Shown here in pieces: positions 22,791 through 33,500 of a stretch of DNA of 64,000 nucleotides. Below the pieces are notes generated by a model. The model was not told where the DNA came from, did not search any database, and was given only the letters and a program-made list of their open reading frames with translations. The DNA is from Prorocentrum cordatum (taxonomy: Eukaryota > Sar > Dinophyceae > Prorocentrales > Prorocentraceae), in assembly GCA_963575745.1 (NCBI GenBank), contig CAUYUJ010018726.1, positions 523,075 to 587,074 on the forward strand. The letters are read 5' to 3'. The translations under genes were made by a program, and so were the position numbers. Position 1 is the first letter of the stretch. Each line of letters opens with the position of its first letter.

Positions 22791-23482
22791 GTGCCACCTG
22801 TGGGTGGGCGACCCATGGTCGATGACGGGTCTCCGAAGCCTCGACGTCTTGCCCCATCGGGAGTGCTGCAACCGTTAGCAGCACAGGCATTAATGAAGAG
22901 TCTTCATGGTGCGAGGATGGCCAGATACGATTTGCTTCGGGCAACGTGCACATTTGCATCGTGCGTTACTAAATGGATCAAACAGCAAGACATATAACTC
23001 TTCCGTCTCATATGCAACATCAAATCGAGTCCACGCTACCGAATGGTGTCTTTGGTGGGGACGACCCCGCAGACGCTTGGCCAAAGTCATATGCGGATGC
23101 CGATTTGGCCAGCGACATCAGGGAGCATCGGAGCACGAGCGCCGACGCGCAGAAATTGTGGGGACCCAGCGCCTGGGCTCCACAGATCTGCAACTCATGG
23201 AGACAGACCGCCGCATCGCACAGCACTCTCGACGCAGAGATCGCATCGCCAGACGGGGCGGTCCGCAGGGATCTTCTGCCTGCACTGGCCTTGTGGGAAC
23301 GACTGCTAGGAAGGTCGCCGAAAGCCGAGTTCATGGAGGGCAATCAAGCAGTTGCGAAGCATTTGAAGGCCGGGGCGTTGCAAAAGTTTATGCACCCGCC
23401 GCGGGCCCATCGCATCGACGCGGCAGCACTTGCGGAACCATATGCAAGAGGTATCAACGACTTGGTTAATTGCCCTGCATAG
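22791..23482 (+). pseudogene. Copia-like RNase H, frameshifted
   Basis: 22791-22997 reads LHGARMARYDLLRATCTFASCVTKW, the block before RNase H in Copia polyproteins. In the next frame (22973-23482) come SYADADLASDI (first catalytic Asp), ASHSTLDAEIAS (Glu), ALALWERLLG and EFMEGNQAVAKHL (Asp replaced by Gly-Asn: the expected motif is E-D-N-Q), ending in a His-rich block. One frameshift near 22985 separates the parts. The order RT then RNase H confirms the Copia layout. Confidence 0.7.
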
Positions 23483-23529
23483 GATCAAGCCGCGGACCTT
23501 GGTACTAAGAGGTTTGAACAACTTCCCTC

Positions 23530-24560
23530 GTGGGCCAACATAATTGGTCGCGCCAGCCTGCTGGACCGCGAGTAGCTATGGGAGTTGCATGGGGTCGCTT
23601 TTTGGCGGCGAGAGCGCCCTGCGCATCAAGCCCGGGGGGGTCCTCAAGCAGAGGCTGGGATTCAAGCCCTCTCCTGCCACTGGCGGAAAGACCACTGGGA
23701 AGGAGGCCGCGAAGAAGCCCGTGCGCCCGAGCAAAGGCAAGCCCAATGTTGACGCCAAGCCTCGCGCGCAAATGGTTGCGACAGGAGAATCTGATCGCGT
23801 CGCTACAGGGGACTGCCTCGACTACGTCGAGGATTCTGCGGCGGGCGACGCTTCGGCGATGCCCGCTGCAGAACCCTTGGAAGGAACGTCCACTTGCCCG
23901 AAGAGGCTACTATTGGAGTTTTGTAGCGGGCCGAATAGCAGGCTGCGCAGACCGGAGAATATGATAGATCACTGACGTGTGCTGGTACGTTTGACAGAGG
24001 GGCACGATGTGATTACGGATGCAGGATTATCTTTTGCCGCTAGAAGGATCGATGACTATTGCGGTTATCACATAACACTGCGGGGCCCCATTCCGCGCGC
24101 AAGTGGTTCACCTCGGCAATGCGCGAACGAAGTTATGTATTATCGGAGCGGCGACGGGGAGGCGCTTGAAAGACTAAGGGGTCACAGAGCGACGTTTCGG
24201 GAAGTGTTCTGGGCTAGGCATGTCGCAAGCTTGCGGAGAAGGTAGAGGACAAAAATGTAGCGCATGCTTGGAATGGCCGACACCTTGTCTTCGTTGGCGT
24301 GACTATCGAGTACGTGAATACTTGATCTCTTTATGAAGAGAAATTGGAGTCGGGTAAATCTGCGCGGGCGCGCCTGTGGCCTACTTTATACAAAGGGATA
24401 ATCTATGAAAAAGCCGCGGAGCATTGCTGCGCAGTTTGCTGGCATTGCTGACGGGATTGCTCGGACCTGTGACGGAGCGCATCGGCGCATTTAAGCGCGT
24501 GGTCGGGATTGCAAGATTGCTGAACATTATGCGGACGAGTTTGCCAGACGTGTGCACGAG
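23530..24560 (+). pseudogene. Conserved unknown domain downstream of the Copia RNase H (EFC...EWP module)
   Basis: Readable in shifting frames: a Lys/Pro-rich linker (23620-23800), RLLLEFCSGPNSRL (23905-23946), RLTEGHDVITDAGLSF (23985-24032), LRGPIPRASGSP (about 24078-24113), EWPTPCLRWRDYRVREYL (24270-24323) and a Cys/His tail CDGAHRRI then CKIAEHYADEFARRVHELV (up to 24566). I recognise the pattern EFC-S, WGSxPC-like, EWPxGCxxW, as a module recurrent in dinoflagellate Copia-type proteins from memory; its function is unknown to me. At least three frame changes and an internal stop (near 24495) break it here. Confidence 0.45.
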
Positions 24561-25649
24561 CTAGTTGCAAGTGCTGCTGCCGCTGGGAATGCCGCCGCCG
24601 CCTCCGTCACTCGTGCCTCTCCTGACTCGCGCATGCCCGCTGTCGCGTCGGCGCGAGACAACTCGGGCATCGGCGTCCGCGCCGCTCGCGAACCTCCAGG
24701 TTGCCCCCGCGATTCTGCGGCTGTTTCCTCGAGCCCTTCACCGCGCGCGCCGCGGTCGCCCGCGCCGGGGCCAACAATTTCGAGGACGCCCAGCGCGCGC
24801 GGGCCAGCCGGGCTCGCGAGAGGCAGGGAAGAGGCGGCGTGTGTCGGTGTTATACACCGAGCACCCCCAGAGAGGAAATTCACCCCTCTTGTGGCCGAGA
24901 TGCCAGCGTGCGTCCCGCACGGCCACCTCCGCGGCATCTGGGGAACTATGTTCCGCCATGAGGCCAACGCCCCGAATGTGTTCGGGCGCCCTCCCATCGC
25001 GGCTGTCATTGAAGACCCGAACATGTCGTGGAAGGGCGAGTACACATTGCTCATCAAAGAACTTCGAGATCTTGTCGACGCGGCGGAAGTCATTCTGAAG
25101 AATCCTGAAACTGAAAAGCATTATCGGGCAGGCTGCCACATCAAGTGTGATCGCGACTCTCCACGCGTCTATGACACGGTCGATCTCACTTATTACCGGA
25201 ACGAGCCTTTTTTCCTCTGGATGGAATCGCAGGGGGGCGACTTGAAGACGGACAACGACGGGAATTCGAAGCGTCGGGAGACGAAAGGAGGAGACTGGAA
25301 CGAACGCGCGGTCAAATGGTACAAGGTGTTTTGTCTGCGCCATATCCTCGGCCTCGGACACTGTTGCACAACGGAAGAGGTTAACGAAGCCACGAGGCAG
25401 TTGAAGTGCAAGCTTAGATTGCCGAGGCTAACTCACCCCGGCCACATCAACTTCAAGCCCAATGGTGCTGGCTTGTTCACGATGTATCTGTTCAAGCATG
25501 ATTGCGCCGTTCAGGGGGGAGGAACTATGCTCTCCGACGACATATGGAGGGCTTTCTGGGCGAATATGGCGTCCCGGCATGTTCCTCGCATCCGTGGTCT
25601 TCACTATGACGGCGGGATAGGTCATGCTTACCCGGTGATCCGAGACTAA
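24552..25649 (+). CDS. Unknown protein, continuation of the large element
   Basis: A 365-residue open frame beginning inside the end of the preceding module (HELVASAAAAGN) and continuing through a Pro/Ser/Ala-rich linker (residues about 30-100) into a globular-looking part: EYTLLIKELRDLVDAAEVIL, TEKHYRAGCHIKCDRD, YDTVDLTYYRNEPFFLWM, KWYKVFCLRHILGLGHCC, PGHINFKPNGAGLFTMYL. Amphipathic helices and aromatic strands suggest a genuine folded domain; I do not recognise it. It is the longest unbroken stretch in the 3' half of the large element. Translation as a fusion with the upstream module is likely, with stops and shifts acquired later. Confidence 0.45.
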   Translation: MHELVASAAAAGNAAAASVTRASPDSRMPAVASARDNSGIGVRAAREPPGCPRDSAAVSSSPSPRAPRSPAPGPTISRTPSARGPAGLARGREEAACVGVIHRAPPERKFTPLVAEMPACVPHGHLRGIWGTMFRHEANAPNVFGRPPIAAVIEDPNMSWKGEYTLLIKELRDLVDAAEVILKNPETEKHYRAGCHIKCDRDSPRVYDTVDLTYYRNEPFFLWMESQGGDLKTDNDGNSKRRETKGGDWNERAVKWYKVFCLRHILGLGHCCTTEEVNEATRQLKCKLRLPRLTHPGHINFKPNGAGLFTMYLFKHDCAVQGGGTMLSDDIWRAFWANMASRHVPRIRGLHYDGGIGHAYPVIRD

Positions 25650-26380
25650 GAATGGACCCCCCCAGAAGGCAAGGTGATCATAGTGGAATTCTCTGCTATC
25701 GTGGCCGTCAAGTGCAATGACGACGCGGTCGACGCCGCGCTCCGCGTGCCGAGGCCACACATAACCAATGATCAGCATGCTTTTCTTGCTGGTAGTGGGC
25801 CCAGAGGCGACTGACAAACTCTGGTGCAATCTGTCCGCGGTGACACTGGAGGACGCTTTCGCCTATCTGGCAGACCTAAGACACGGACAGCACAAGCGTC
25901 ACGATGGTGACTGAATGCTTCGCAGGAAGATTGGCATAAGGATGAGGGCACCAGTGCCGACCTTCCATGTGCTCGCACGTTGGGACCAGGGCCGCTACGT
26001 CGCGCCCGACCACGTTCTGGGCTTCAGGCTTTTTGAATACACGCAGCGGACATTGCAAATAGAAGGATTAATTCTTACTTGCGGGCCATATGTTGCATTA
26101 TGATTGCCAGCAAATGTCCCCCTGCCGCGGGAAGACGCACGCGGAGCTCGTGGAGCATCTCCGTGCTTACCCATCACTGTAGAATCTTGGGGAGCACGAA
26201 GTGGACGACGGCACGCGCAGACCACAGTGGCACCATGATGCGTACCCGTGCATCACAGAGGCTGGAGTCGCGACGCATCTGGGCCACCTGCATGTTTAGG
26301 GTACGGCGGATAGCGCTGCGCACGCGAGGTGGCTGCGGACGACGGATTGTATCCCGTCGGGCCCGAAGTGGAGGATTAAG
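25650..26380 (+). other. Decayed coding region, no domain
   Basis: Short frames only on the + strand (for example 25915-26103 and 26079-26408). It may continue the preceding protein through frameshifts. Confidence 0.25.
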
Positions 26381-27400
26381 TTGGGAATGGAGCCGAGGCC
26401 AGATATAGGCTTCCCTGGCGCATCTAAACCGCCGAGGTACGGGGGGTCCATGTGGAACGTATTCCAATGGCGAGCTGCGCCGAAGGGAACGCCATCAGGT
26501 GGCTACGCCCCGAGTGGCGCGGCGAAGGGGCCACCGACTCCGTGGCCCGCCACGGGGCCAGCGCCGGCTTCGACTTCGGGCAGCGGCTACAATCCCGAGG
26601 TCCCATTGAGGCCGAAGGGAGGCAGTCGATGGCCGCGCGCGGCGCCTCCTCCTCCTCCTGAGGCGCAGGCCAAGCCCGAGACGCCCGAGCAGAAGGCCAA
26701 GTCACCGCCGCCGGCGACGACGCCGAGAGAAGCGGAGAAAAACACTTCCGCCAACAGGGCAGCCGCCGCGCAAGGCCGCCTTCAAGTCGGCGTTCAGGAC
26801 GAATGCAGATGCCAAGGGGCCGTCGAACATGTCCGAAAGTAGTGCGACAGCGTCGACGGGCGCGGCGGGGGCGAAAGCGCAATCGCCCCGGCTGTCACAA
26901 CCCCCACTGCCGAATGATCCGCCCCAGGCAACGCCGGCGGGCCCTCGAGGCGCAGGATCCCACCTCTGCGTCCGCCATGGCCGCCGACGCCGCCGATGGC
27001 GCCGCCTCCTGCGGCCAGGCCAGCGGCGCCGCCGGCGGGCCCGCCGCCTCCGGCTGGACAGCCGCAGGCGCTTATGGACCCACCTCTTCCATTTGGACCA
27101 CCGCCGAAGGCAGCGCCGCGAACTGCGCGGGCGGAAATTTGCACGTCGGCTCCGCCCACTTCGTCGGCGGGGCCGCAGACGCCAGGGGTGCCCCTTCCGC
27201 CTGCGCACGCGCCGCCATCGCAGACGCAGGCTCCGCCGGCCGGCTCACCTCCGAATCGTTCGCCACCCGCGACGTCGGGAAGTGCTGGGTCGTCGGGAGA
27301 CGCTGGACCGAAGGGGCAGAAGGAGGGCGGCGTCTCTTCGAGCTCAGCGCGCGCCAGGGGGATGCAGGACCCTGGCCCCCCGGGGATTGACGACCCCCAT
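26381..27400 (+). CDS. Proline/alanine-rich linker region, frame uncertain
   Basis: Three frames are open for long distances. 26381-26842 (GPPTPWPATGPAPASTSGSG, PPPPPEAQAKPETP) and 26996-27553 (PPAGPPPPAGQPQALMDPP) have the composition of a disordered linker and probably belong to one protein with a frame change near 26830-27000. The third frame, 26829-27671, reads Arg-rich over the same bases and is less plausible until its end. No domain is recognised. Confidence 0.3.
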
Positions 27401-28641
27401 GGCAGAGCTCGTCAACGTGGCGGTCGCTCCTCGCATCGAGCGCTGGTCTTTCGCCCAGACGCGCGCGACCCGCTCGAGGCTTATCGAGATGAGTGCACTT
27501 CACACCAGGTTTGTCGGCCAGAATTTCTTCGACTACGCAAGGAGATGTGCTGATCAAGGACTGGTGCAATGCCGCGGTGGAGCACGCGTGGAAGAACATA
27601 TGTTCGTTCCCCGACATCGGCATCATGCTGCTTTCGGACTCAATTGCGACATTCCACAAAACACGCGGTAACAAAAGAACAGCCCGGCGAGGCGAAGACG
27701 CTCCTTCGGATAAGATTGCGCAACCAAGCCGCCAGGTGCTATGCATGCTGCCATGGCGGCATCACCCCCCGACCACTTCGACGTTGGACCATCACGGAAA
27801 GGTCAACCTCGACAGACAAAACATCTCCATGACAGACGCTGGGTTCCGGTCCGGTGTCGCGTACTGTTACGGAGTGGAAATTGTCTGGGCTCTGGGAGCC
27901 ATGACAGGCGCTTGCGCGCCGCGGCGCTGGGGGCTGATATTCAGCAGTTCTTTAACCTGGAGGAGCTGTGCAAGTGAAGCAGCTGGTGGATATGCAGCCT
28001 GGCTATGCCCAAAGGGATCATACCTACGCGGTGGTCTGGGGCTGGGCGATGCCCAGTCCTGGGGGATCTCTCCTACCAGCGGCGATTATGTTGCCTGGAA
28101 CACACTTGCCAGCCGAGCCGCCGCTATCGCGAACAAAAGGACGAGGCACTGGGAGGAGGCTGGAATTCCTTGCGGAATGTCATGGGTGCGAGGGTCGGAT
28201 CTTCACAGGAAAGGTGAACACCCCGTCAGTGATCCGTGGCACTTCACAGCGTACCCTGGTCATTCGTATGCGAGGGAAATGGCCAGATACATTGCCAACG
28301 CCTGCAATGTTTGCATCGAGGTGAATGCCAGCCCAGGGGAGAGTCCCAGAGGAGGCTGCGCCTGCACCAACGACGAGAAGCAAAGGGGTATTATAAAACT
28401 TGCCCGGATGAATCGAGTTGAATGCATCGTCGACTGCGTGCCCGACAGCCAGGGTGGATTCCAAAGACTGGCGACCCCAGCGTGCGAATCCTTCCTCCCT
28501 TTTAGTCTTCAAGGCACTTTGTTGCCCATGCTGACGCGCGTGGACGCGGGTCCGGCGAGGTTCACATATAGGATAACGGAGAAGGGCGCAGCTGCGAGAT
28601 CGTCGTGGGCAGACGCGCCGACATGCGCCCCCCTACCATGA
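27401..28641 (+). CDS. Unknown globular protein region of the large element
   Basis: MAELVNVAVAPRIERW (27401) and FVGQNFFDYARRCADQG occur in one frame and the reading continues in the next frame from 27493 to 28641 (382 residues: VLIKDWCNAAVEHAWKN, GIMLLSDSIATFHKTRGN, AYCYGVEIVWALGAM, WHFTAYPGHSYAREMARY, IANACNVCIEVNASPG). Hydrophobic patterning suggests a decayed folded protein; no family is recognised. It is collinear with neighbouring frames and in the same orientation as the Copia genes. Confidence 0.35.
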
Positions 28642-28725
28642 TCGCGTTTCAAATTCTGCAGTGCTGCCCGATGGCAACCTCGTGTTCCGCGAGAGAACGC
28701 GCGACGACAGGGTGAATCGGATCCC

Positions 28726-29673
28726 GTGACAGGACCCGCCGAAGGGGCTCGAGCTGGCTGCGCTAGCGACGCCCCGAAGACGCGGGACAAGGGCTCGGTG
28801 GATGATTGGAAAATATACAATATTCTTTGCTCGAAAACTCTGGCTTCCGCAACGTGGATGGACGCGGCGAGGTCAACCCTCGACGGGGGAGCCATTGTCT
28901 GCCTTCGCGCCCTCGAGTCGAGCGAGTCGCGCCCGAGACCGATCATTACCGGGCCTGATACAGTCGAGACGATCGAGAACAAAGGCAAGCTTATAGGCAA
29001 GGAGGTTTCCCGCGATAGTCAGGTGGAATGCCAGTTGCTACTGTCATATGTTCCATCGATCCCAAAGGGGCTGGATCGTGAACTGATGCCCGACGATGCC
29101 TCGCATCAGCAAAGTGGCACCCGCGCCGGCTCCAAGGGCGGACTGGCAGCAGGAATGCGACGTGCAAGCTGCCCACTGCCTACACATCAATACCTTTCTC
29201 GATCGGTAATTCAGCGGCTGAGTGCGAGGCGCCTGTGCACGGGTGACAACGGCATGTCAGGGACGCTATGCGACCTTTTTGACATTGCCGGGCTGGTGGT
29301 CGATGTTCGGCCAGAACACATTATTGTCTTTTTGCCGTTCGACCTTCCGTCCAGCTTCGCGCGCGCAAAGAGGAACGAAGAGTGGGGGTTCTACTCGCGC
29401 GCGAACAACATCAACAGGCTCGAAACAGTCCTCAACGCGGGCGTCTTCGTTGTACCCAGAGAGCAAGACGGAGGGCGAACGAAGCATTATAAAACCTCCA
29501 ACACGCCTGCGGAAGGCGTATTCGCCTTTGAGGACTTCATGAGTATCCCGTTGCAGCACGCTACATATCCTGCCGCGGCCGAGATCTTCGACGACGGGCT
29601 GGCAGTGACGCGTGAATTTCAGATTCTGGCTCCGCCTTCGGAGTCTGGGGGATTCAAGGCCGTAGACTCGTAG
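28726..29673 (+). CDS. Unknown 315-residue protein of the large element
   Basis: An open frame with an acidic/basic N-terminus, a central block LFDIAGLVVDVRPEHIIVFLPFDL and RAKRNEEWGFYSRANNINRL, and a C-terminal block TPAEGVFAFEDFMSIPLQHA. It is not recognised. It starts on GTG and may be a fragment of a longer reading frame; it follows the previous unit by 84 bp on the same strand. Confidence 0.35.
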   Translation: MTGPAEGARAGCASDAPKTRDKGSVDDWKIYNILCSKTLASATWMDAARSTLDGGAIVCLRALESSESRPRPIITGPDTVETIENKGKLIGKEVSRDSQVECQLLLSYVPSIPKGLDRELMPDDASHQQSGTRAGSKGGLAAGMRRASCPLPTHQYLSRSVIQRLSARRLCTGDNGMSGTLCDLFDIAGLVVDVRPEHIIVFLPFDLPSSFARAKRNEEWGFYSRANNINRLETVLNAGVFVVPREQDGGRTKHYKTSNTPAEGVFAFEDFMSIPLQHATYPAAAEIFDDGLAVTREFQILAPPSESGGFKAVDS

Positions 29674-29730
29674 AAGAGCAAGCAGCGCTGCTGCGCGCAT
29701 CCCCAGAACCTGGCACGCACTGCTCTTCGC

Positions 29731-30147
29731 TTGTATTCTATGGCGCTTCTGCAAACAAGCGCCAGGGGACTTTGGCTATACCGTCTCGAGGTGTCGAACG
29801 GAGACGGGTTCGATTTGGATGTCGCCGCCGTCGTTGACCCAGATCTTCTCGCCCCAGTGGAGAAGGCGGGGTTCGGGCGGAGAGAAATGGTTCTTGTGCC
29901 ACCCTGGCAGACACTGGAGGTGGCGCGGCAAATTCAAGGCTATGGCCCGACGAGGATCGACAACGAGGTGCAGATGCGGGATGCCTGTCGGGGACTATGC
30001 AGTCCTCGCAGCGAGAGCAGCTTCAGGAAATTCGTGACAACAGGAAAATGCAGATCGAACGCCTCCGTAAATTTGCTGCCCAAGCGGACTGCCTTGGTTG
30101 AGCGAGATGAATTGGGGAACAGAGCTAGAGACATACCAGTTCTATAG
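29731..30147 (+). CDS. Unknown 138-residue fragment
   Basis: LWLYRLEVSNGDGFDLDVAAV and FGRREMVLVPPWQTLEVARQ look like coding sequence. It ends overlapping the next frame (30098), which suggests one protein split by a frameshift. Confidence 0.3.
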   Translation: MYSMALLQTSARGLWLYRLEVSNGDGFDLDVAAVVDPDLLAPVEKAGFGRREMVLVPPWQTLEVARQIQGYGPTRIDNEVQMRDACRGLCSPRSESSFRKFVTTGKCRSNASVNLLPKRTALVERDELGNRARDIPVL

Positions 30148-30718
30148 AGAGTGCTGTGTACCTCCCGACGCGAACACCCTGGCCCGCCTGGACAGAATGC
30201 TGAAGCTCGAGATGAGCAGCACCAGCCCCGCAAAGGTGGAGGTGGATAACAGCTGGGCGCAGTCTTCGATCAGAGACTTCGCGACTTATAAGCTGATGAA
30301 CCCGCTGCCCCCTGATGGAGAGGATGGTGACATGGGCCAAGGGGGCATCGCACCCGATCCAGACGCTGACGATCACACAGAAGCAGATGATGCTGAGGAT
30401 GACTGGATTTGGGCTTGCTTCGGCCGTTTTGGCAAGATTGGGTTCCATCTGCGCATGAAAGATTGCGGACTGACAGCGACAACACCCACGCTCGGACAGT
30501 TGCTCATCGTAGGACCGACCATTCCACCCGGAAGGAGGCCTCTGCGCCCAAGCTGTGGCAATCTGAGAGGAACGGGGCACAAGAAGGTTTATTATGCGAG
30601 TGCTAGAGTTCGTTATCCTTTCAAGGAGCTGCATCCGGCTCCCTCCCCAGACATGCGGCCACCTGACCCCTGGGAAGGGGGAAGGGGCGCCATTCCACCA
30701 ACCGCCCCCAATGAATGA
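30098..30718 (+). CDS. Unknown acidic 206-residue fragment
   Basis: Helix-like N-terminus (ELETYQFYRECCVPPDANTL, ARLDRMLKLEM), an acidic centre (DPDADDHTEADDAEDDW) and a basic C-terminus. It overlaps its neighbours in other frames at both ends. Not recognised. Confidence 0.3.
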   Translation: MSEMNWGTELETYQFYRECCVPPDANTLARLDRMLKLEMSSTSPAKVEVDNSWAQSSIRDFATYKLMNPLPPDGEDGDMGQGGIAPDPDADDHTEADDAEDDWIWACFGRFGKIGFHLRMKDCGLTATTPTLGQLLIVGPTIPPGRRPLRPSCGNLRGTGHKKVYYASARVRYPFKELHPAPSPDMRPPDPWEGGRGAIPPTAPNE

Positions 30719-31361
30719 TGCGAGGCCGTTGACCAAGGAATGCCCAGCGGTGGTGACGGGGACTATGTCATGGGCGGAGCAGGTACACATCTGTCCCCAA
30801 CTTGGATGCCACTGCGCTTCGTACAGGGAGGTGCGCGAGGGCTCGAAGGAGAGGCCAGAGTTGTTTAAGCTGGTGGTTTCGTGTGATCACTGCAAGAAAC
30901 CCAATGCCGCGATGCGTATCGACCTACGCATTCCTCACCAACGTGTATATTCGCGCTGGGCCGACGCACATAAACATAATGTCCCTTATGAGATCTTGGC
31001 CAACGAAAAGCGGATGTTTGGGCGGTGGCGTCAAGTTGAGATCAGCGAAGGCGCGGCGAACATTTCCGAGGAGACTGACAGTTCGATGCCAATGTCTGTG
31101 GATTCGGATCGCCTTCAGAATGAGGGAGGTCGGTCGTCCGCCGCGGGCGTGGAAGTCGACTCCGACCGCCCCCGCCTTGAGCGAGGGCAGTCTTCCACCG
31201 GGTGTCTGGATGGGGGAGCGCATGGTTATGCCGCGACTGTCCAGCTTGTTCTTTTACCCTCGGCTGCTGACACGCTTGCTCGAAGCCAAGAGCCTCTGGG
31301 GGTGCCGAGCCTAAGCATGGGCAGCCGCCCGTTAAGGAGGGCCCAGAGCAGATCAGTCTGA
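30594..31361 (+). CDS. Unknown protein with Cys pairs, possible zinc-binding domain
   Basis: A 255-residue frame. HICPQLGCHCASY and VVSCDHCKKPNAAMRIDL supply Cys pairs about 33 residues apart, compatible with a small zinc ribbon but not proof of one. RIPHQRVYSRWADAHKHN and RMFGRWRQVEI follow, then a Ser/Arg-rich acidic tail. A polar Glu/Asp/Lys-rich continuation is visible to about 31440 in another frame. Confidence 0.35.
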   Translation: MRVLEFVILSRSCIRLPPQTCGHLTPGKGEGAPFHQPPPMNDARPLTKECPAVVTGTMSWAEQVHICPQLGCHCASYREVREGSKERPELFKLVVSCDHCKKPNAAMRIDLRIPHQRVYSRWADAHKHNVPYEILANEKRMFGRWRQVEISEGAANISEETDSSMPMSVDSDRLQNEGGRSSAAGVEVDSDRPRLERGQSSTGCLDGGAHGYAATVQLVLLPSAADTLARSQEPLGVPSLSMGSRPLRRAQSRSV

Positions 31362-31420
31362 ACGCGTCTGACGAAGAAGACGAACAGTCAGGCAAGCCAG
31401 CTGAGAAGCAAGACGAAAAA

Positions 31421-32079
31421 GTGGACGAGCCGGCCGATGTTATACCTCGTAAGGGCCCGCCTGAGCTGGTTCCTTTGGATGTGATATCCGACGGACTTCC
31501 TCATGCTTTCACGGGGCTCCGACGCCGCCCAAATGCGAACAAATCTCGACCAGCGAGTGCCAGCAGAGGAAGAAGGAGTTGGGAGAGACAGCTCATGTTG
31601 GGCTCGAACACGCCGAGAAGGACGAGCACGGTGCTCCGCTCATCGAAGACGAGGACGACGGAGCACACTGTGCCATCCCAATCGAGTTGGCACGGAGGCT
31701 GGAATAACACCGCGACGCTGGCCCAGAGCCCTTCGAGGACCGAGACAAGAGAGATAGTGGATACGAGAAGCGGACGCCGGAGTGGGCGCAGGGATTGGTT
31801 GGCGACCCATTGATTGAGTTCTTTCGCACTTTGACTGCTGAAGACGGTGCCGAGACTCGACGGTTCCTGCGTGCCCGCTTCAACGCAGTCGAGCCACGCC
31901 GTCTCCCATCCCCCGAGTTCCGCCGCATCTCAATGAGTTTAGTCGGTGAACGACGCGAACAGGCGTGGTACTCGGGCATGGACGCGGAGGAAACTGGACG
32001 CCTAGGCTCGCTCATAGTCAACTTAGCGATGCACAGTGCGGCCCACATCCACAGCTCAGTGGGGTGGATCGAGGCGTGA
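31421..32079 (+). CDS. Unknown region with a short helical block
   Basis: After a low-complexity polar segment (31421-31790), the frame 31795-32079 reads DPLIEFFRTLTAEDGAETRRFLRARFN and LGSLIVNLAMHSAAHIHSS, which looks like coding sequence but is not recognised. It ends with a TGA just before the next unit. Confidence 0.3.
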
Positions 32080-32082
32080 GTT

Positions 32083-32547
32083 ATGGTCGAGATGCTGGGC
32101 GATAGGGGCTATGATAGAGTATGGGCACGCTTCATGCATGCCCTCGCCCAATTGCCTCCCGACACGATCCGGGTCCTCGGCGTGGATATGACGTACGCAG
32201 ATACGGGCCCAACCGCCGAACCTGACGACTGGGTAGACAGTTTCGGTCATATGCCGATGGAGGATGACGGTGCCGACGCGGGAGTACATGCGATGCCACC
32301 TTCGGCTATAGCGCCGTTGATGTTTCGCGCTTGCAAGGGCCATTCTGTTCGGGTCATAGACCCGAAACGCATGCGCATCAGGTGCGAAGCGGCTGCGAGG
32401 TACTCCCATCAGGCCACTGTCATTCCCTTGGACGACACAGCCATGAAGCGGTCTATGACCAGACACTTCGAGTCACCAAACAAAGACCTCCAAGGCATTC
32501 CGCAGTCGTTTCATTACTTGCATCCCGACCAAGCTTGGGCCGCATGA
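32083..32547 (+). CDS. Unknown 154-residue fragment; weak RNA 2'-phosphotransferase-like motif
   Basis: WARFMHALAQLPPDTIRVL and then PLMFRACKGHSVRVIDPKRM. The R-x3-GHS-x-V string resembles the RANQGHS block of Tpt1/KptA RNA 2'-phosphotransferases, but the later H-G-T and G-R-x-H-x-H blocks are not legible: a possible decayed equivalent is SFHYLHPDQAWAA. I treat this as a hint only. It follows the previous unit after a stop with almost no gap. Confidence 0.25.
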   Translation: MVEMLGDRGYDRVWARFMHALAQLPPDTIRVLGVDMTYADTGPTAEPDDWVDSFGHMPMEDDGADAGVHAMPPSAIAPLMFRACKGHSVRVIDPKRMRIRCEAAARYSHQATVIPLDDTAMKRSMTRHFESPNKDLQGIPQSFHYLHPDQAWAA

Positions 32548-33500
32548 CCCCCCAGATGATGTAGTCATTTGGAGCGGCGAGCGGGGTTCCTACGGGGCAC
32601 AGTAGTTGGTCGAGAATACCCAGACTGGCTAGACCAGCGAAGCGCACGGAGAATTGCCAAGGTGGCTCAGACCAGGCGGATGGGCGCGTGCAGTGGCTGG
32701 CCAGGCTCTGGATGCTAGTGTTTTTGGTCTAGACGATCCGCATCCGCTATCGGAGGTGCACGCGCTCGCGCTTGAGCCCCGCATCTTCGAGAATCAGGAC
32801 ATCTGGTTACAACGCGACGGTACACTGGCGATCACTTTCCGCCCCAAGTGGAGCGATGCTCACCAAATCATGCGGCGTTCTGCGTCGGGAGTGCAGCGCG
32901 CGCAGGCGTCGTAGACGCTGGTCTATGACCGACGTTTCGCGGCCCTCCAAGTCTATCGCGAGTTTGGTTCGGCCTGCGTCGATTGGGCAAGTCGGCATCA
33001 CGAGCTGTGCCGCCTGCCCAACGAGGACATCGGTGATGGGCTGGCCTCCGCGGAGCAGAAAGCCGCGCTGTGCGCGCCTGACTTCTGGGGCGACGGGCAC
33101 CTCCAGTTCGGCGACGATTGTCGCAATTGGATCGGGGCGCTGACGTGTTCCGCGCGTCGGGCTACCGCGCAGCGCGGGGCCCGCATTTCCGACGCCAGTT
33201 CTATCAAGCCGAAGGTCGTCTACAAGGATATCGGCCTTAGAATGAGGGCTCGCTCGGACTATGTCCGCTACCCAGGGGCAAAGAGATGGGCCGGGGCAGA
33301 TGCTGATCGTGCACAGGCAAGGACGCACAGCAAGTGGAAAGGGGTTGATGCTGAAGGCATGGCCCTGCGCAGAGACAACGCCCTACAAGGTAAGACTGCT
33401 TATAGCAGTAACGTCATGACCGTCTTTCCCTGGTTACCCACGTCACTGGGCGACGAATTACCTGCGCCGCAGAACCCCACGTAAGCTCGAGAAGACGAGG
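32548..33500 (+). other. Decayed coding sequence, no domain recognised
   Basis: Frames 32654-32914 (VHALALEPRIFENQDIWL), 32772-33143 and 33242-33484 alternate. The first could continue the preceding unit. Nothing is identifiable. Confidence 0.25.

Noticed and set aside
32083-32547. Confident call of an RNA 2'-phosphotransferase
   Set aside because: Only the R-x3-GHS string fits; the other conserved His/Arg blocks of the family are not legible.
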